From the NCBI GenBank assembly GCA_900768045.1, contig CAAGBL010000095.1, forward strand, positions 1 to 64,000: 64,000 bases of DNA, in the 5' to 3' direction. Both the position numbers and the translations under genes were made by a program. Below the pieces are notes generated by a model that was not told the origin of the DNA, did no database searches, and saw nothing but the letters and a program-made list of their open reading frames with translations. This DNA comes from an uncultured Alistipes sp. GTDB taxonomy: Bacteria > Bacteroidota > Bacteroidia > Bacteroidales > Rikenellaceae. Below, one piece after another: positions 1 through 6,089 of the stretch (its first letter is position 1; every line of letters starts with the position of its first letter).

Positions 1-749
1 ACTACTGAGCGGTGCTCTATAAAATTTGTAGCGCTAAGATATTGACACTCAACTACAATATTATCCTCTTCATCAGCAAAGCCTATAAGCCCATTCTGCT
101 CTATTTTGCGACGATGCTCAATGAGTCGGTTGCGAGTTGTGTATTTCGCCATCGACTCGCAGAGTGTGTTGTTATCGATGTCCGATAAGCCATTCTTCTC
201 AATTAGCTGTCGTAGGCCCTCTATGCTACTATCATCGCCAGAAAGGGTGGGTGTTGAGTAGTATTGGCGTATTAGGTGCCAGTGCCCACGATTATCAACA
301 ATCAGATTTTCGGGTTTTATGTTGTTGTGGCTTATGTTATTGCTATGTAGCGATTTACTTAAGTCGTCGAGCTCCGATAGTAGCCTTTTACACGACGTCA
401 TAAACAGCGCCTCGGTAAGAGGTGTGCCGTATGGTGGCCACTCAACAAGTATTGAGCATGTCGTGCCATTATTGCGCTTAAGTTCGCATGCGTGCAGCGT
501 TATCTTCGTGCTAAATGCTGAGTTTATGTTGCGAAGTGCCGATATAGCGTTGTGTGCCAAGCTAATAGCGCTTGGCGATATTGGAGCATATATCATGGCA
601 TTGCGACCATCTATGCAGGCTCTACACTCGGCAAAGTGGCGAGAGCGACATAGCGTTGCGAGGTCGGCCTCGATGTTTGCAAGTGTTAAGAAGTAGTCTT
701 GGGGCTTTGTTAGTGCTTGACGAAACTCGACGATAGAACAAATATCCAT
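1..749 (-). CDS. Kinase-like (pseudokinase) protein with WG repeat, C-terminus outside window
   Basis: An open frame runs leftward from ATG 749-747 off the window edge (about 249 codons seen). Around residues 137-150 it carries HNNIKPENLIV, which matches the protein-kinase catalytic loop HRDxKPxN but has Asn for the catalytic Asp. Where DFG would follow there is HLIRQYY, so both phosphotransfer Asp residues seem lost. Near the window edge, GFADEEDNIVVECQY looks like a WG beta-repeat. The start lies 1 nt after the vWA stop, so the two form an operon; vWA, PP2C and kinase genes are known to cluster as TerY-P type triads. A signalling scaffold is inferred. The prophage now separates this gene from its original upstream promoter. 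Confidence 0.7.
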   Translation of the reverse strand, partial: MDICSIVEFRQALTKPQDYFLTLANIEADLATLCRSRHFAECRACIDGRNAMIYAPISPSAISLAHNAISALRNINSAFSTKITLHACELKRNNGTTCSILVEWPPYGTPLTEALFMTSCKRLLSELDDLSKSLHSNNISHNNIKPENLIVDNRGHWHLIRQYYSTPTLSGDDSSIEGLRQLIEKNGLSDIDNNTLCESMAKYTTRNRLIEHRRKIEQNGLIGFADEEDNIVVECQYLSATNFIEHRSV

Positions 750-750
750 A

Positions 751-1351
751 TTACCCTATATTAATACTCTCTGAACCAATATTTAAGATGGTTAGCAACT
801 CGCATGGCGAGGCGTTGTAGGCAAGCGCTCGATACGAAGCCCCTGACGATGGCTTTGCCATGGTGCTGAGCAGCTCATTCATCTGCTTAGGCATCGTGCT
901 CGACATCTGGTATAGTGTCGTGTAGTGTGGCGACTGGTTCGAGAGTCTACCTTCGGCGGGGAATATCTCGCTTGGTAGTTCGTTATAAGGGCTTAGGTGT
1001 ATGTTTATGAGGAGAGTATTTCCATCATTGGTAGATGTCTCTCGAATACTCTTCGCAATGTTTATCAGATCAGAATCATTAGCATCGTTGCACTCGCCAT
1101 CGGTGATGTGAAAGATAATAGGTGGGAAGCTATCTCTGTTTTCAGGCTTGGCACACCACTTCTCAACCATGTTGTAGACCACCGATAGCGCCTGAAACAT
1201 TGGCGTTTTGCCATGTGCCGTAGGCTTTATCCACTCTCGTAGGTTAAAGTAGGCATCTGCTGAGCGACCATCGTCGGTATGCTGCTCAAAGGCATAGGTG
1301 CGAATCGACGGCGCAATATTCGATAGCTGGTCAATGGCTACGAAATTATTT
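751..1351 (-). pseudogene. vWA-domain protein, C-terminal half cut off by the prophage
   Basis: The frame continues the vWA fragment at 41545-41809. Joined through the 5-bp repeat, the two halves give 286 residues in one frame across ACA-AAT-AAT-TTC. This half supplies the MIDAS threonine (KTPMF) and the aspartate (HITDGE); the DxSxS motif is in the other half, so the metal site is split. Upstream of 1352 the frame reads into phage DNA and is meaningless there. The gene is followed 1 nt later by the pseudokinase gene. Calling it broken is firm as long as the prophage stays integrated; excision without scar would restore it. Confidence 0.9.
1347..1351. repeat. Left 5-bp target-site duplication (TATTT)
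   Basis: TATTT here and at 41545-41549 are the longest direct repeats bordering the element. Five bp is the duplication length made by Mu-family transposases, and the join keeps the vWA frame. A 4-bp TATA alternative (1351-1354 / 41543-41546) also restores frame but is shorter and gives unequal distances to the end repeats. Confidence 0.8.
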
Positions 1352-1358
1352 ATAATCG

Positions 1359-1434
1359 CCAAAACCAAATGTAGCAAAATCCAAAACCAAATGCGACTTT
1401 TCGACCTCAAAGGTAAGTCAAAACGAAATGCGAC
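1359..1434 (+). repeat. Left-end transposase-site-like repeats (three copies)
   Basis: Three copies of AAAAC(C/G)AAATG stand at 1361-1371, 1383-1393 and 1420-1430, followed by GTAGC, CGAC and CGAC. The same core occurs inverted near the right end. Mu-type elements have several MuA sites at each end, so these are inferred L1-L3 sites. Confidence 0.6.
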
Positions 1435-1469
1435 AACAATTTGACGCACACACATAAATCAAAGCACAA

Positions 1470-1512
1470 TAAAAGAGTCCTCGAATGGCATTTGAACACC
1501 ATTTGAGGACTC
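1470..1512 (-). terminator. Terminator after the left-end operon
   Basis: A 14-bp stem (1475-1488 with 1499-1512, one G-U pair) with a 10-nt loop is followed on the minus strand by a T-rich stretch (complement of 1470-1474). It lies just after the methyltransferase stop and would stop phage transcription before it enters the vWA remnant. Confidence 0.75.
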
Positions 1513-1537
1513 CTCTTTTATACCTTCCCTCGACTTA

Positions 1538-2383
1538 CTATGCAGCCTCTCGTTCAGTGTAGAACATCATATCGGTATAGGTTGCGTTGTAGTTCATCGT
1601 AGCATTGAACTCAACCTTTCGACATCGAGCGAAAGGGTTGCCTATTGTTTGGTTCTTGCCCAGCCACTCACAGAGCTCCACGATAGAGGACTTATTCGAT
1701 GTGAAGTACACAAAGGCGTGCTCCTTCAACACCGTCAGGACATCGAGGTAGTCGGACATTCTCCAATACATATTATATGTACCGACCTCGGTACTCAAAT
1801 ATGGAGGGTCCACCAAGAACACCACATGGGGCGTATCCTTGTACTGCTCGAACAACTCTTTGTAGTCGCACGACACAACCTCAATACCCTGCAAATAGTC
1901 GTGGCAAGTTTGGTAATCGCTCTTGCGAATGTTGTTGTATAAGGTCTCTTTTCGCATCTCCTCAATGCTCGACACATACTTCATTGAGAACAACAAAGAG
2001 GAGGATATGGTTATAAAGTCGATGTAACCATTGGTACGCTGCTCCTGTTCCAAACGCTCAAAGATACGCTCACGAGCCTCGCCTTCGATAGCCTTATGTT
2101 TGGATATCCCCTCAGCATACTTTCGCAGGTCGGCCAACAGGGCGTTGGTATTAGGTATTGCTTCGAGTCGGAAGCGGTAGTTGTCGAAGTCGTTATAGAC
2201 CACCTTTGCATTTGGCTTCTGCCTCTTGGCAATATGTGAAAGCAGCCCCGAGCCACCGAAGAGATCCACGAAGACGGCGTTATCGGGGAACTGCTCCAAC
2301 ACTTTGATAAACTCTTTTGCGAACATTCGCTTTTGCCCCACAAATGGCAGAGGGGCGGATAAATACTGTTTCTGTTTCGTCAT
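1538..2383 (-). CDS. DNA adenine N6-methyltransferase, D12/Dam class
   Basis: The 281-aa protein has the three landmarks of D12-class adenine methyltransferases: PFVGQKR at residues 13-19 (usually PFxGGK), an AdoMet-binding FGGSG at 42-46 and catalytic DPPY at 192-195. It would methylate adenine N6 in phage or host DNA. No restriction partner is nearby, so protection of phage DNA or regulation is the likely use. It is the last gene of the left-end operon, 6 bp after the thymidylate-synthase-like gene, which suggests a shared DNA-modification function. The target sequence cannot be read from the protein. Confidence 0.9.
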   Translation of the reverse strand: MTKQKQYLSAPLPFVGQKRMFAKEFIKVLEQFPDNAVFVDLFGGSGLLSHIAKRQKPNAKVVYNDFDNYRFRLEAIPNTNALLADLRKYAEGISKHKAIEGEARERIFERLEQEQRTNGYIDFITISSSLLFSMKYVSSIEEMRKETLYNNIRKSDYQTCHDYLQGIEVVSCDYKELFEQYKDTPHVVFLVDPPYLSTEVGTYNMYWRMSDYLDVLTVLKEHAFVYFTSNKSSIVELCEWLGKNQTIGNPFARCRKVEFNATMNYNATYTDMMFYTEREAA

Positions 2384-2389
2384 TTAGGG

Positions 2390-3028
2390 TTATACATTTA
2401 ATTCAAACTTCACCTCCTCGTTGCCATCAAGCAACAAGGCGGTCTTCTCGATATTGTTCTCGTATATATGAACATTGCCGAGGAACAGGGTGATGGACTT
2501 TAACGGCACATCAATCTGTCGAGCCATCAGATAGAGGTGGTAGATGTCAGCGGGTAGTCCGAGGTTGGCATCGGAGCTACGCTGATATGCTGACACTACC
2601 AACTCCCCATCATCAATCTGGAATTGTACCAGACTCAGGCAAGGAGCCTGATTGCTCTCGGCGTTGGTCGCTCCAAGGAACAGGACATAGTTCTTGCTGT
2701 TACGCTTCTCTCGGTTGATTTTCTCAATCAGAGGTGGCAACTTCTCGAAGTAAGTCGGGTATGAGTTCACGAGGATAGAACCGCAGTAATCCCACCAATT
2801 GATACCTGCATCTCGGTATCGTTCCACATTGCGCTCACCTTGCATAAATAGTTGTAACTCGGAGCGGAGTTTCTTTCGGGCAATGCCGTGCCCCTCGAAG
2901 ATGTCAAGTAGGTTGGCTGGTGTTAGCATTAGCTGCTCATTGAGCAGGTAGCGGATATTGCCCTTCTTGTTTGTCTGCGTCTTGCCCTCGGCAAGTACCT
3001 TGTGCAGGATTTGGTGGTATTTGTTCAT
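2390..3028 (-). CDS. Thymidylate synthase / dCMP (hydroxy)methylase family protein
   Basis: From the ATG at 3028 (chosen because MNKYHQILHKVLAEG aligns with the usual N-terminus) the protein has 212 aa. Family signatures are the catalytic Cys130 in QAPCLSLVQF, Arg150 in YQRSSD, and a GNVHIY box at 184-189 matching GDxHxY of the nucleotide site. The pyrimidine-selecting residue, Asn in dUMP-specific enzymes (LPFNI), is Asp161 here (LPADI). In the known family Asp at this site goes with dCMP use, as in T4 dCMP hydroxymethylase. A role in making a modified cytosine nucleotide is therefore inferred. It is short for the family (264 aa in E. coli). The methyltransferase gene follows directly. Confidence 0.75.
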   Translation of the reverse strand: MNKYHQILHKVLAEGKTQTNKKGNIRYLLNEQLMLTPANLLDIFEGHGIARKKLRSELQLFMQGERNVERYRDAGINWWDYCGSILVNSYPTYFEKLPPLIEKINREKRNSKNYVLFLGATNAESNQAPCLSLVQFQIDDGELVVSAYQRSSDANLGLPADIYHLYLMARQIDVPLKSITLFLGNVHIYENNIEKTALLLDGNEEVKFELNV

Positions 3029-3097
3029 AGCCGTAGGTTTTAAGTTCGGGGCAAAGGTACTACCGTCTGAGCTCTCGAAACGAACAACGGCACCCAA

Positions 3098-3346
3098 TTA
3101 CACTGCAAGCAGATTGCAGTCAGTTTTGAAGCGCTTGATAAGGTCATATACCTTGCGCTCACTCACTCGGTACTTGGAGGCAAGAGCAGCCACAATATAC
3201 GACACCTTCTCCCCATTGGCCACCATAACACGATACTCGTTGAAGAGGTCGATATACTCAACATCTTCTAACCTAATACCCACCTTCTGGAAGGTCCGCA
3301 ATAACTCTTTGTTTAAGTTTAGTATCTCAATTATTGTCATACGCAC
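3098..3346 (-). CDS. Small HTH regulator, Mor-like
   Basis: The 82-aa protein ends in a helix-turn-helix-like segment, IVAALASKYRVSERKVYDLIKRF (about residues 51-73), resembling the C-terminal DNA-binding part of Mor/C activators of Mu-like phages (lineage by motif only). The N-terminal half looks helical. It could activate the paired late promoters at 23490-23620. It lies upstream of the modification genes on the same strand and is separated from the DGR operon by the structured RNA on the other strand. A generic HTH protein is the alternative. Confidence 0.5.
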   Translation of the reverse strand: MRMTIIEILNLNKELLRTFQKVGIRLEDVEYIDLFNEYRVMVANGEKVSYIVAALASKYRVSERKVYDLIKRFKTDCNLLAV

Positions 3347-3363
3347 AAATTTTTGTATCTTTG
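3334..3363 (+). promoter_or_regulatory. Consensus Bacteroidales promoter for the structured RNA
   Basis: TTG at 3334-3336, a 19-nt spacer and TATCTTTG at 3356-3363 match the TTG-N19-TAnnTTTG consensus exactly. The predicted start, about 3368-3371, coincides with the first base of the long outer stem. No plus-strand gene follows. Confidence 0.75.
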
Positions 3364-3367
3364 CACT

Positions 3368-3483
3368 GTCTCACTTACATACTTTGCCTTCGGGCAATAA
3401 AAAATGCAACATATCCAAGGCAGAGGATTTATGCCCCTGACCCCTTGGATGCGTTGCATTATTTGTTAATATGTAAGTGAGAC
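3368..3483 (+). ncRNA. Structured RNA with predicted three-way junction, unknown family
   Basis: Predicted stems: P1 is a perfect 14-bp outer helix (3368-3381 with 3470-3483); P2 is a 5-bp hairpin (3384-3388 with 3393-3397) closed by a C(UUCG)G tetraloop; P3 pairs 3403-3410 with 3453-3460 and 3413-3420 with 3443-3450, with a 2x2 internal loop and a 22-nt apical loop (3421-3442). Together they form a three-way junction. A consensus promoter lies immediately upstream and there is no open frame of note. It runs opposite to all nearby phage genes. I do not recognise the family. A minus-strand transcript would form the mirrored stems, so an attenuator on that strand is an alternative. Confidence 0.65.
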
Positions 3484-3502
3484 GACTATTGACAATAAGG
3501 TT

Positions 3503-3526
3503 GGGGGCTTTTTTATACCCGCCCCC
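3503..3526. terminator. Possible terminator between structured RNA and DGR operon
   Basis: GGGGGC at 3503-3508 pairs with GCCCCC at 3521-3526 around an A/T-rich loop that contains six T (3509-3514). It lies between the RNA and the end of the convergent minus-strand operon. The U-run is in the loop rather than after the stem, so it is not a classical terminator on either strand. Confidence 0.35.
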
Positions 3527-3535
3527 GAAGGCACT

Positions 3536-3949
3536 CTACTCCCAAGGTCCCCAAGTATCGACCAATGCGATAGTCTCTGCTCGGAACGCCTCGAACTCTG
3601 CCCACTCCGTCTCATACTCGGCAGCCTTTGCCTCTGACAGCTCGACCATTTCAAGTTTAGACGACAGCAGTTGTAGGCGATGCGTTTTGATAGCATCCTC
3701 CTCTGTCTGCAAGTACCGGGTTCGTATAATACCGTTGATGAGTTTATCGCGATTCCAAGCATCGCACTCAACCAAGGTACCACCATCTGCCTCGGTGCCT
3801 GTGTAGGCAAAACCCTGCGTAGGTTCAGCCTCCTCATCGGCTTTGTACTCTGCCGATGACTCGTTCAGATAACAAATAAAATGCGCCCCATCATATTGAG
3901 AGGGACGCATCTGATGCGGATATACCGCTGTGAAGGTTTGTCTGTTCAT
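3536..3949 (-). CDS. Hypothetical phage protein downstream of the DGR reverse transcriptase
   Basis: 137 aa, acidic, with a helical charged C-terminal half (about residues 88-130) ending in DTWGPWE. It starts 2 nt after the reverse transcriptase stop, so it is co-transcribed with it. Its position fits a DGR accessory factor, but it does not look like the basic four-helix Avd proteins. A tail-assembly or adhesin chaperone is an alternative given the tail genes next door. I do not recognise the family. Confidence 0.65.
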   Translation of the reverse strand: MNRQTFTAVYPHQMRPSQYDGAHFICYLNESSAEYKADEEAEPTQGFAYTGTEADGGTLVECDAWNRDKLINGIIRTRYLQTEEDAIKTHRLQLLSSKLEMVELSEAKAAEYETEWAEFEAFRAETIALVDTWGPWE

Positions 3950-3951
3950 CT

Positions 3952-5544
3952 TTAAGTGAATTTGTAAAACTTCTTGTTGCGTTTATTGACGGCGATTTGT
4001 ATCACCGTTGGCGCTGGCAAGTCCTCCTTGCTGAACTCCGTCTGTGCCTGTTCTATGAGCACCTTGGAGCCCGTATAAGAGTAATACTCTTTGCCCTTCT
4101 CAACAAACACCTGACGACCTCGCTCATCTGTATAGTCGAAGTTCTCACCCTGCCACTCGTAGCGAATAGCGAGGCACGGTTTCGGCTTGCCATCATCATA
4201 GAACTCCTTGATTGAGTCGATGACTTCAAAGTCTCGAAGCTCCATCAGTTTGTCGTTCTCGTCTCCACCCTCGTCTGGGTTGAATAATAGACTCTCGAAG
4301 CGTCTCTGCTGGGTGTGAACCATACCGTCAAACGGGCATTGGCTTTTGCGCTTGTTGATTTTTGCGCCTAATCTCTCTCTTGTTTCCATGTGGTATTTTT
4401 GCATAAAGTGAATTGAATCTGCGTGCATCATTGTACCGAGTATCGATGAGGTAGCTCGGAATATCTGTTTATCCGTTAGCCCCATCTTACGACCTCGGTG
4501 GATCTTCTTTTTGATTTTCTCCCTAATCTCTCGGCGTACCCTGATATGACCATCTGCAAAGATGCGGTACCCGACAATGTTCAGCCCATCGATGAGGCTA
4601 CCCACTTGCCACTTCGGGTTCATCGTAAGGTGTAACTCCGCCGCCATATACCAACCTATCCACTCAACGAGCAGATGCAGGAAGGTTTTATCTTCGTGGA
4701 GCACCACAATGTTATCCATAAAGCGATAGTAGAATTGCACACCCTCGGCAAGGTATCGCTTGAACTTTGCGTTCAGGTACTCGACACCTTTTGCCAGCTC
4801 TCTCGCATCATCCTCGGTGCGTACTGTCAGTAACTTCTCTGATACATACTGTCCAGCCAATGCATCGGCAAGGGCGGGCTGTTCCGAGAGTCTGAAGCAG
4901 ACCTTACAATCGTGGTCAAGGTAGCACAACGACATATTGGCAATGATAGTGGATATCTTCAAGCCAATGGGTACTCCTGTGTTCTCCGTTCCATCGCTTC
5001 GCCCCATCGGGGTACCGATGCTGCTATCGATGATTGTATCGAAGTGGTGCAGCAGTTTCGGGTCCTTGATTTTTCGGCGGAGGTTCCGCTTTGGAAGCCA
5101 TAACGGGATAGAGGCATACATCTTCGAGACATCGAGGTTAGCGTAATACATCAACTTCGCATTGCCCCTAATGTCGGCACTGATGGTCTTAACCATAAGG
5201 TGCTGACCTCGCCCCTTAACACAGGCGTAGGAGCGCTCAAACATCGTGCGGTTGAGTATCGGTTCAGATGGTACCAGAATAGCCCAATCAAATACATGGT
5301 CAGGATAAGGGAGCATAGACAAGAATCGCTCCTTTGGCTCGTAGATGGTCTTGTAGGTGTAGGGTGATGGGGCGTAAGTCTTATCACGATACAAAGTGAG
5401 CAGGTGGTTGAGATTTTCGGGTCGGTTGGCTCGAAAATCTCTTACCTCCTTACGCCTACGCTTTCGGCGAGAGGCACACTCCTCTGCCTCCTCAAAGTTC
5501 TCGGGCGTTTCAATCTGCTCTGACAAGCGGCCATACGCTTTCAT
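3952..5544 (-). CDS. DGR reverse transcriptase with FMDN catalytic box
   Basis: 530 aa. Reverse transcriptase motifs: motif A LDVSKMYASI (137-146, Asp138), motif B GVPIGLKISTIIAN (190-203), motif C FMDN (275-278), and a motif E-like VGYRIF (324-329). It would copy the template-repeat RNA with errors at adenine and so diversify the gene at 6090-7511. It is much longer than usual DGR enzymes (roughly 300-400 aa); the extra C-terminal part (about 400-530) is acidic and of unknown role. The second Asp of the usual YxDD is Asn278, yet the variable repeat shows adenine-targeted changes. It begins 183 bp after the template repeat and presumably shares its transcript. Confidence 0.92.
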   Translation of the reverse strand: MKAYGRLSEQIETPENFEEAEECASRRKRRRKEVRDFRANRPENLNHLLTLYRDKTYAPSPYTYKTIYEPKERFLSMLPYPDHVFDWAILVPSEPILNRTMFERSYACVKGRGQHLMVKTISADIRGNAKLMYYANLDVSKMYASIPLWLPKRNLRRKIKDPKLLHHFDTIIDSSIGTPMGRSDGTENTGVPIGLKISTIIANMSLCYLDHDCKVCFRLSEQPALADALAGQYVSEKLLTVRTEDDARELAKGVEYLNAKFKRYLAEGVQFYYRFMDNIVVLHEDKTFLHLLVEWIGWYMAAELHLTMNPKWQVGSLIDGLNIVGYRIFADGHIRVRREIREKIKKKIHRGRKMGLTDKQIFRATSSILGTMMHADSIHFMQKYHMETRERLGAKINKRKSQCPFDGMVHTQQRRFESLLFNPDEGGDENDKLMELRDFEVIDSIKEFYDDGKPKPCLAIRYEWQGENFDYTDERGRQVFVEKGKEYYSYTGSKVLIEQAQTEFSKEDLPAPTVIQIAVNKRNKKFYKFT

Positions 5545-5727
5545 CGTGTCCCAAGTGTCATAGTGTTATAAGTGTCTCGTGTGTCTGCTTTTTCTCTCGC
5601 AAACGCCTTCGAATTGCCAAGGGCAACCTACCAGAACCTGCGTAAAAGTGTCTATGTTCCAGCGTGAGCCGAGGCACACCCCTCAAATAGAACCGAGTGC
5701 AAACACAACTCTTCGGCTCCAAGTAGT
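5545..5727 (-). other. DGR spacer between template repeat and reverse transcriptase
   Basis: No gene is seen here. On the minus strand the transcript passes from the template repeat through this 183-nt spacer into the RT gene. GAGCCGA and TCGGCTC segments can pair into a 7-bp stem just after the repeat. In studied DGRs this RNA segment takes part in cDNA priming; that role is inferred here. Confidence 0.5.
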
Positions 5728-5846
5728 GAGGCGACGACAGGTTCGCATTGGCATTCGAGGGCGCATTGTTACCGTTGAAGTACGCCAAGCCATCATTGGT
5801 ACCATTGTCAGCATTGCCGGAGCCAAGAGGCGAACGAAAACCCGAA
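5728..5846 (-). repeat. DGR template repeat (TR)
   Basis: 119 bp aligned without gaps to 6143-6261 with 17 differences. Read on the minus strand, 12 differences fall on template adenines, changing AAY-rich codons of the template into Ser, Asp, His, Cys, Phe and Tyr codons in the target. Exact identity (29 bp, 5818-5846 region) marks the 5' side. The repeat is not itself part of a real gene; an open frame across it is a by-product of the copied coding sequence. Confidence 0.93.
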
Positions 5847-5888
5847 ACCTACCGCCCAAGAGAGGCAGCCCACTCTCAAAGAGTTACG

Positions 5889-5896
5889 CAAAGATA
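5889..5896 (-). promoter_or_regulatory. Probable TR-RT promoter (-7 element)
   Basis: On the minus strand 5896-5889 reads TATCTTTG, a full match to the TAnnTTTG element. Transcription would start near 5882, about 36 nt before the template repeat. No TTG stands at the ideal spacing; a TTTG at 5925-5922 is about 25 nt away. It lies just past a terminator, so the TR-RT unit can be expressed apart from the tail operon. Confidence 0.55.
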
Positions 5897-5928
5897 GTGA
5901 TTTTTCGATATACCCCATATACAAAATA

Positions 5929-5950
5929 TAAAAAACCGCCTTCGGCGGTA
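5929..5950 (-). terminator. Terminator between DGR target gene and template repeat
   Basis: ACCGC(C) and GCGGT pair at 5935-5949 around a UUCG-type loop. On the minus strand the stem is followed by six T and then ATATTTTG. It would end the long tail/target transcript before the TR-RT unit. Confidence 0.75.
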
Positions 5951-6015
5951 TTAAGGGCTACCGCCGAAGTGTCGATTTCCAATAGGAAACAAGTATGTCA
6001 AAGAACTATTATCGG

Positions 6016-6059
6016 GCGCACCTGCGGTGCGCGGGTGCTTGCTCGGTGGCTACGCCACC
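6016..6059. other. Two GC-rich hairpins downstream of the variable repeat
   Basis: GCGCACC/GGTGCGC (6016-6022, 6026-6032) and GGTGGC/GCCACC (6045-6050, 6054-6059), each with a 3-nt loop, sit 31-74 bp past the target stop codon and 84-127 bp past the variable repeat. In the Bordetella phage DGR a GC-rich hairpin just downstream of VR helps target recognition; the same role is possible here, though the distance is greater. Confidence 0.45.
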
Positions 6060-6089
6060 TGCGCTGGTTTCTGTCGCCTTGTCGTGGTT

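Noticed and set aside
319..696. Plus-strand frames in the left edge region
   Set aside because: The minus strand has one uninterrupted frame with kinase-like and WG motifs that continues beyond the window.
3334..5544. Retron: RT gene plus structured RNA
   Set aside because: The RT has a clear TR/VR pair, and the structured RNA is on the opposite strand behind its own promoter, unlike msr-msd RNA next to a retron RT.
5558..5788. A 76-codon minus-strand frame crossing the template repeat
   Set aside because: Its start resembles the adhesin C-terminus only because it lies in the TR; the repeat is a non-coding template.
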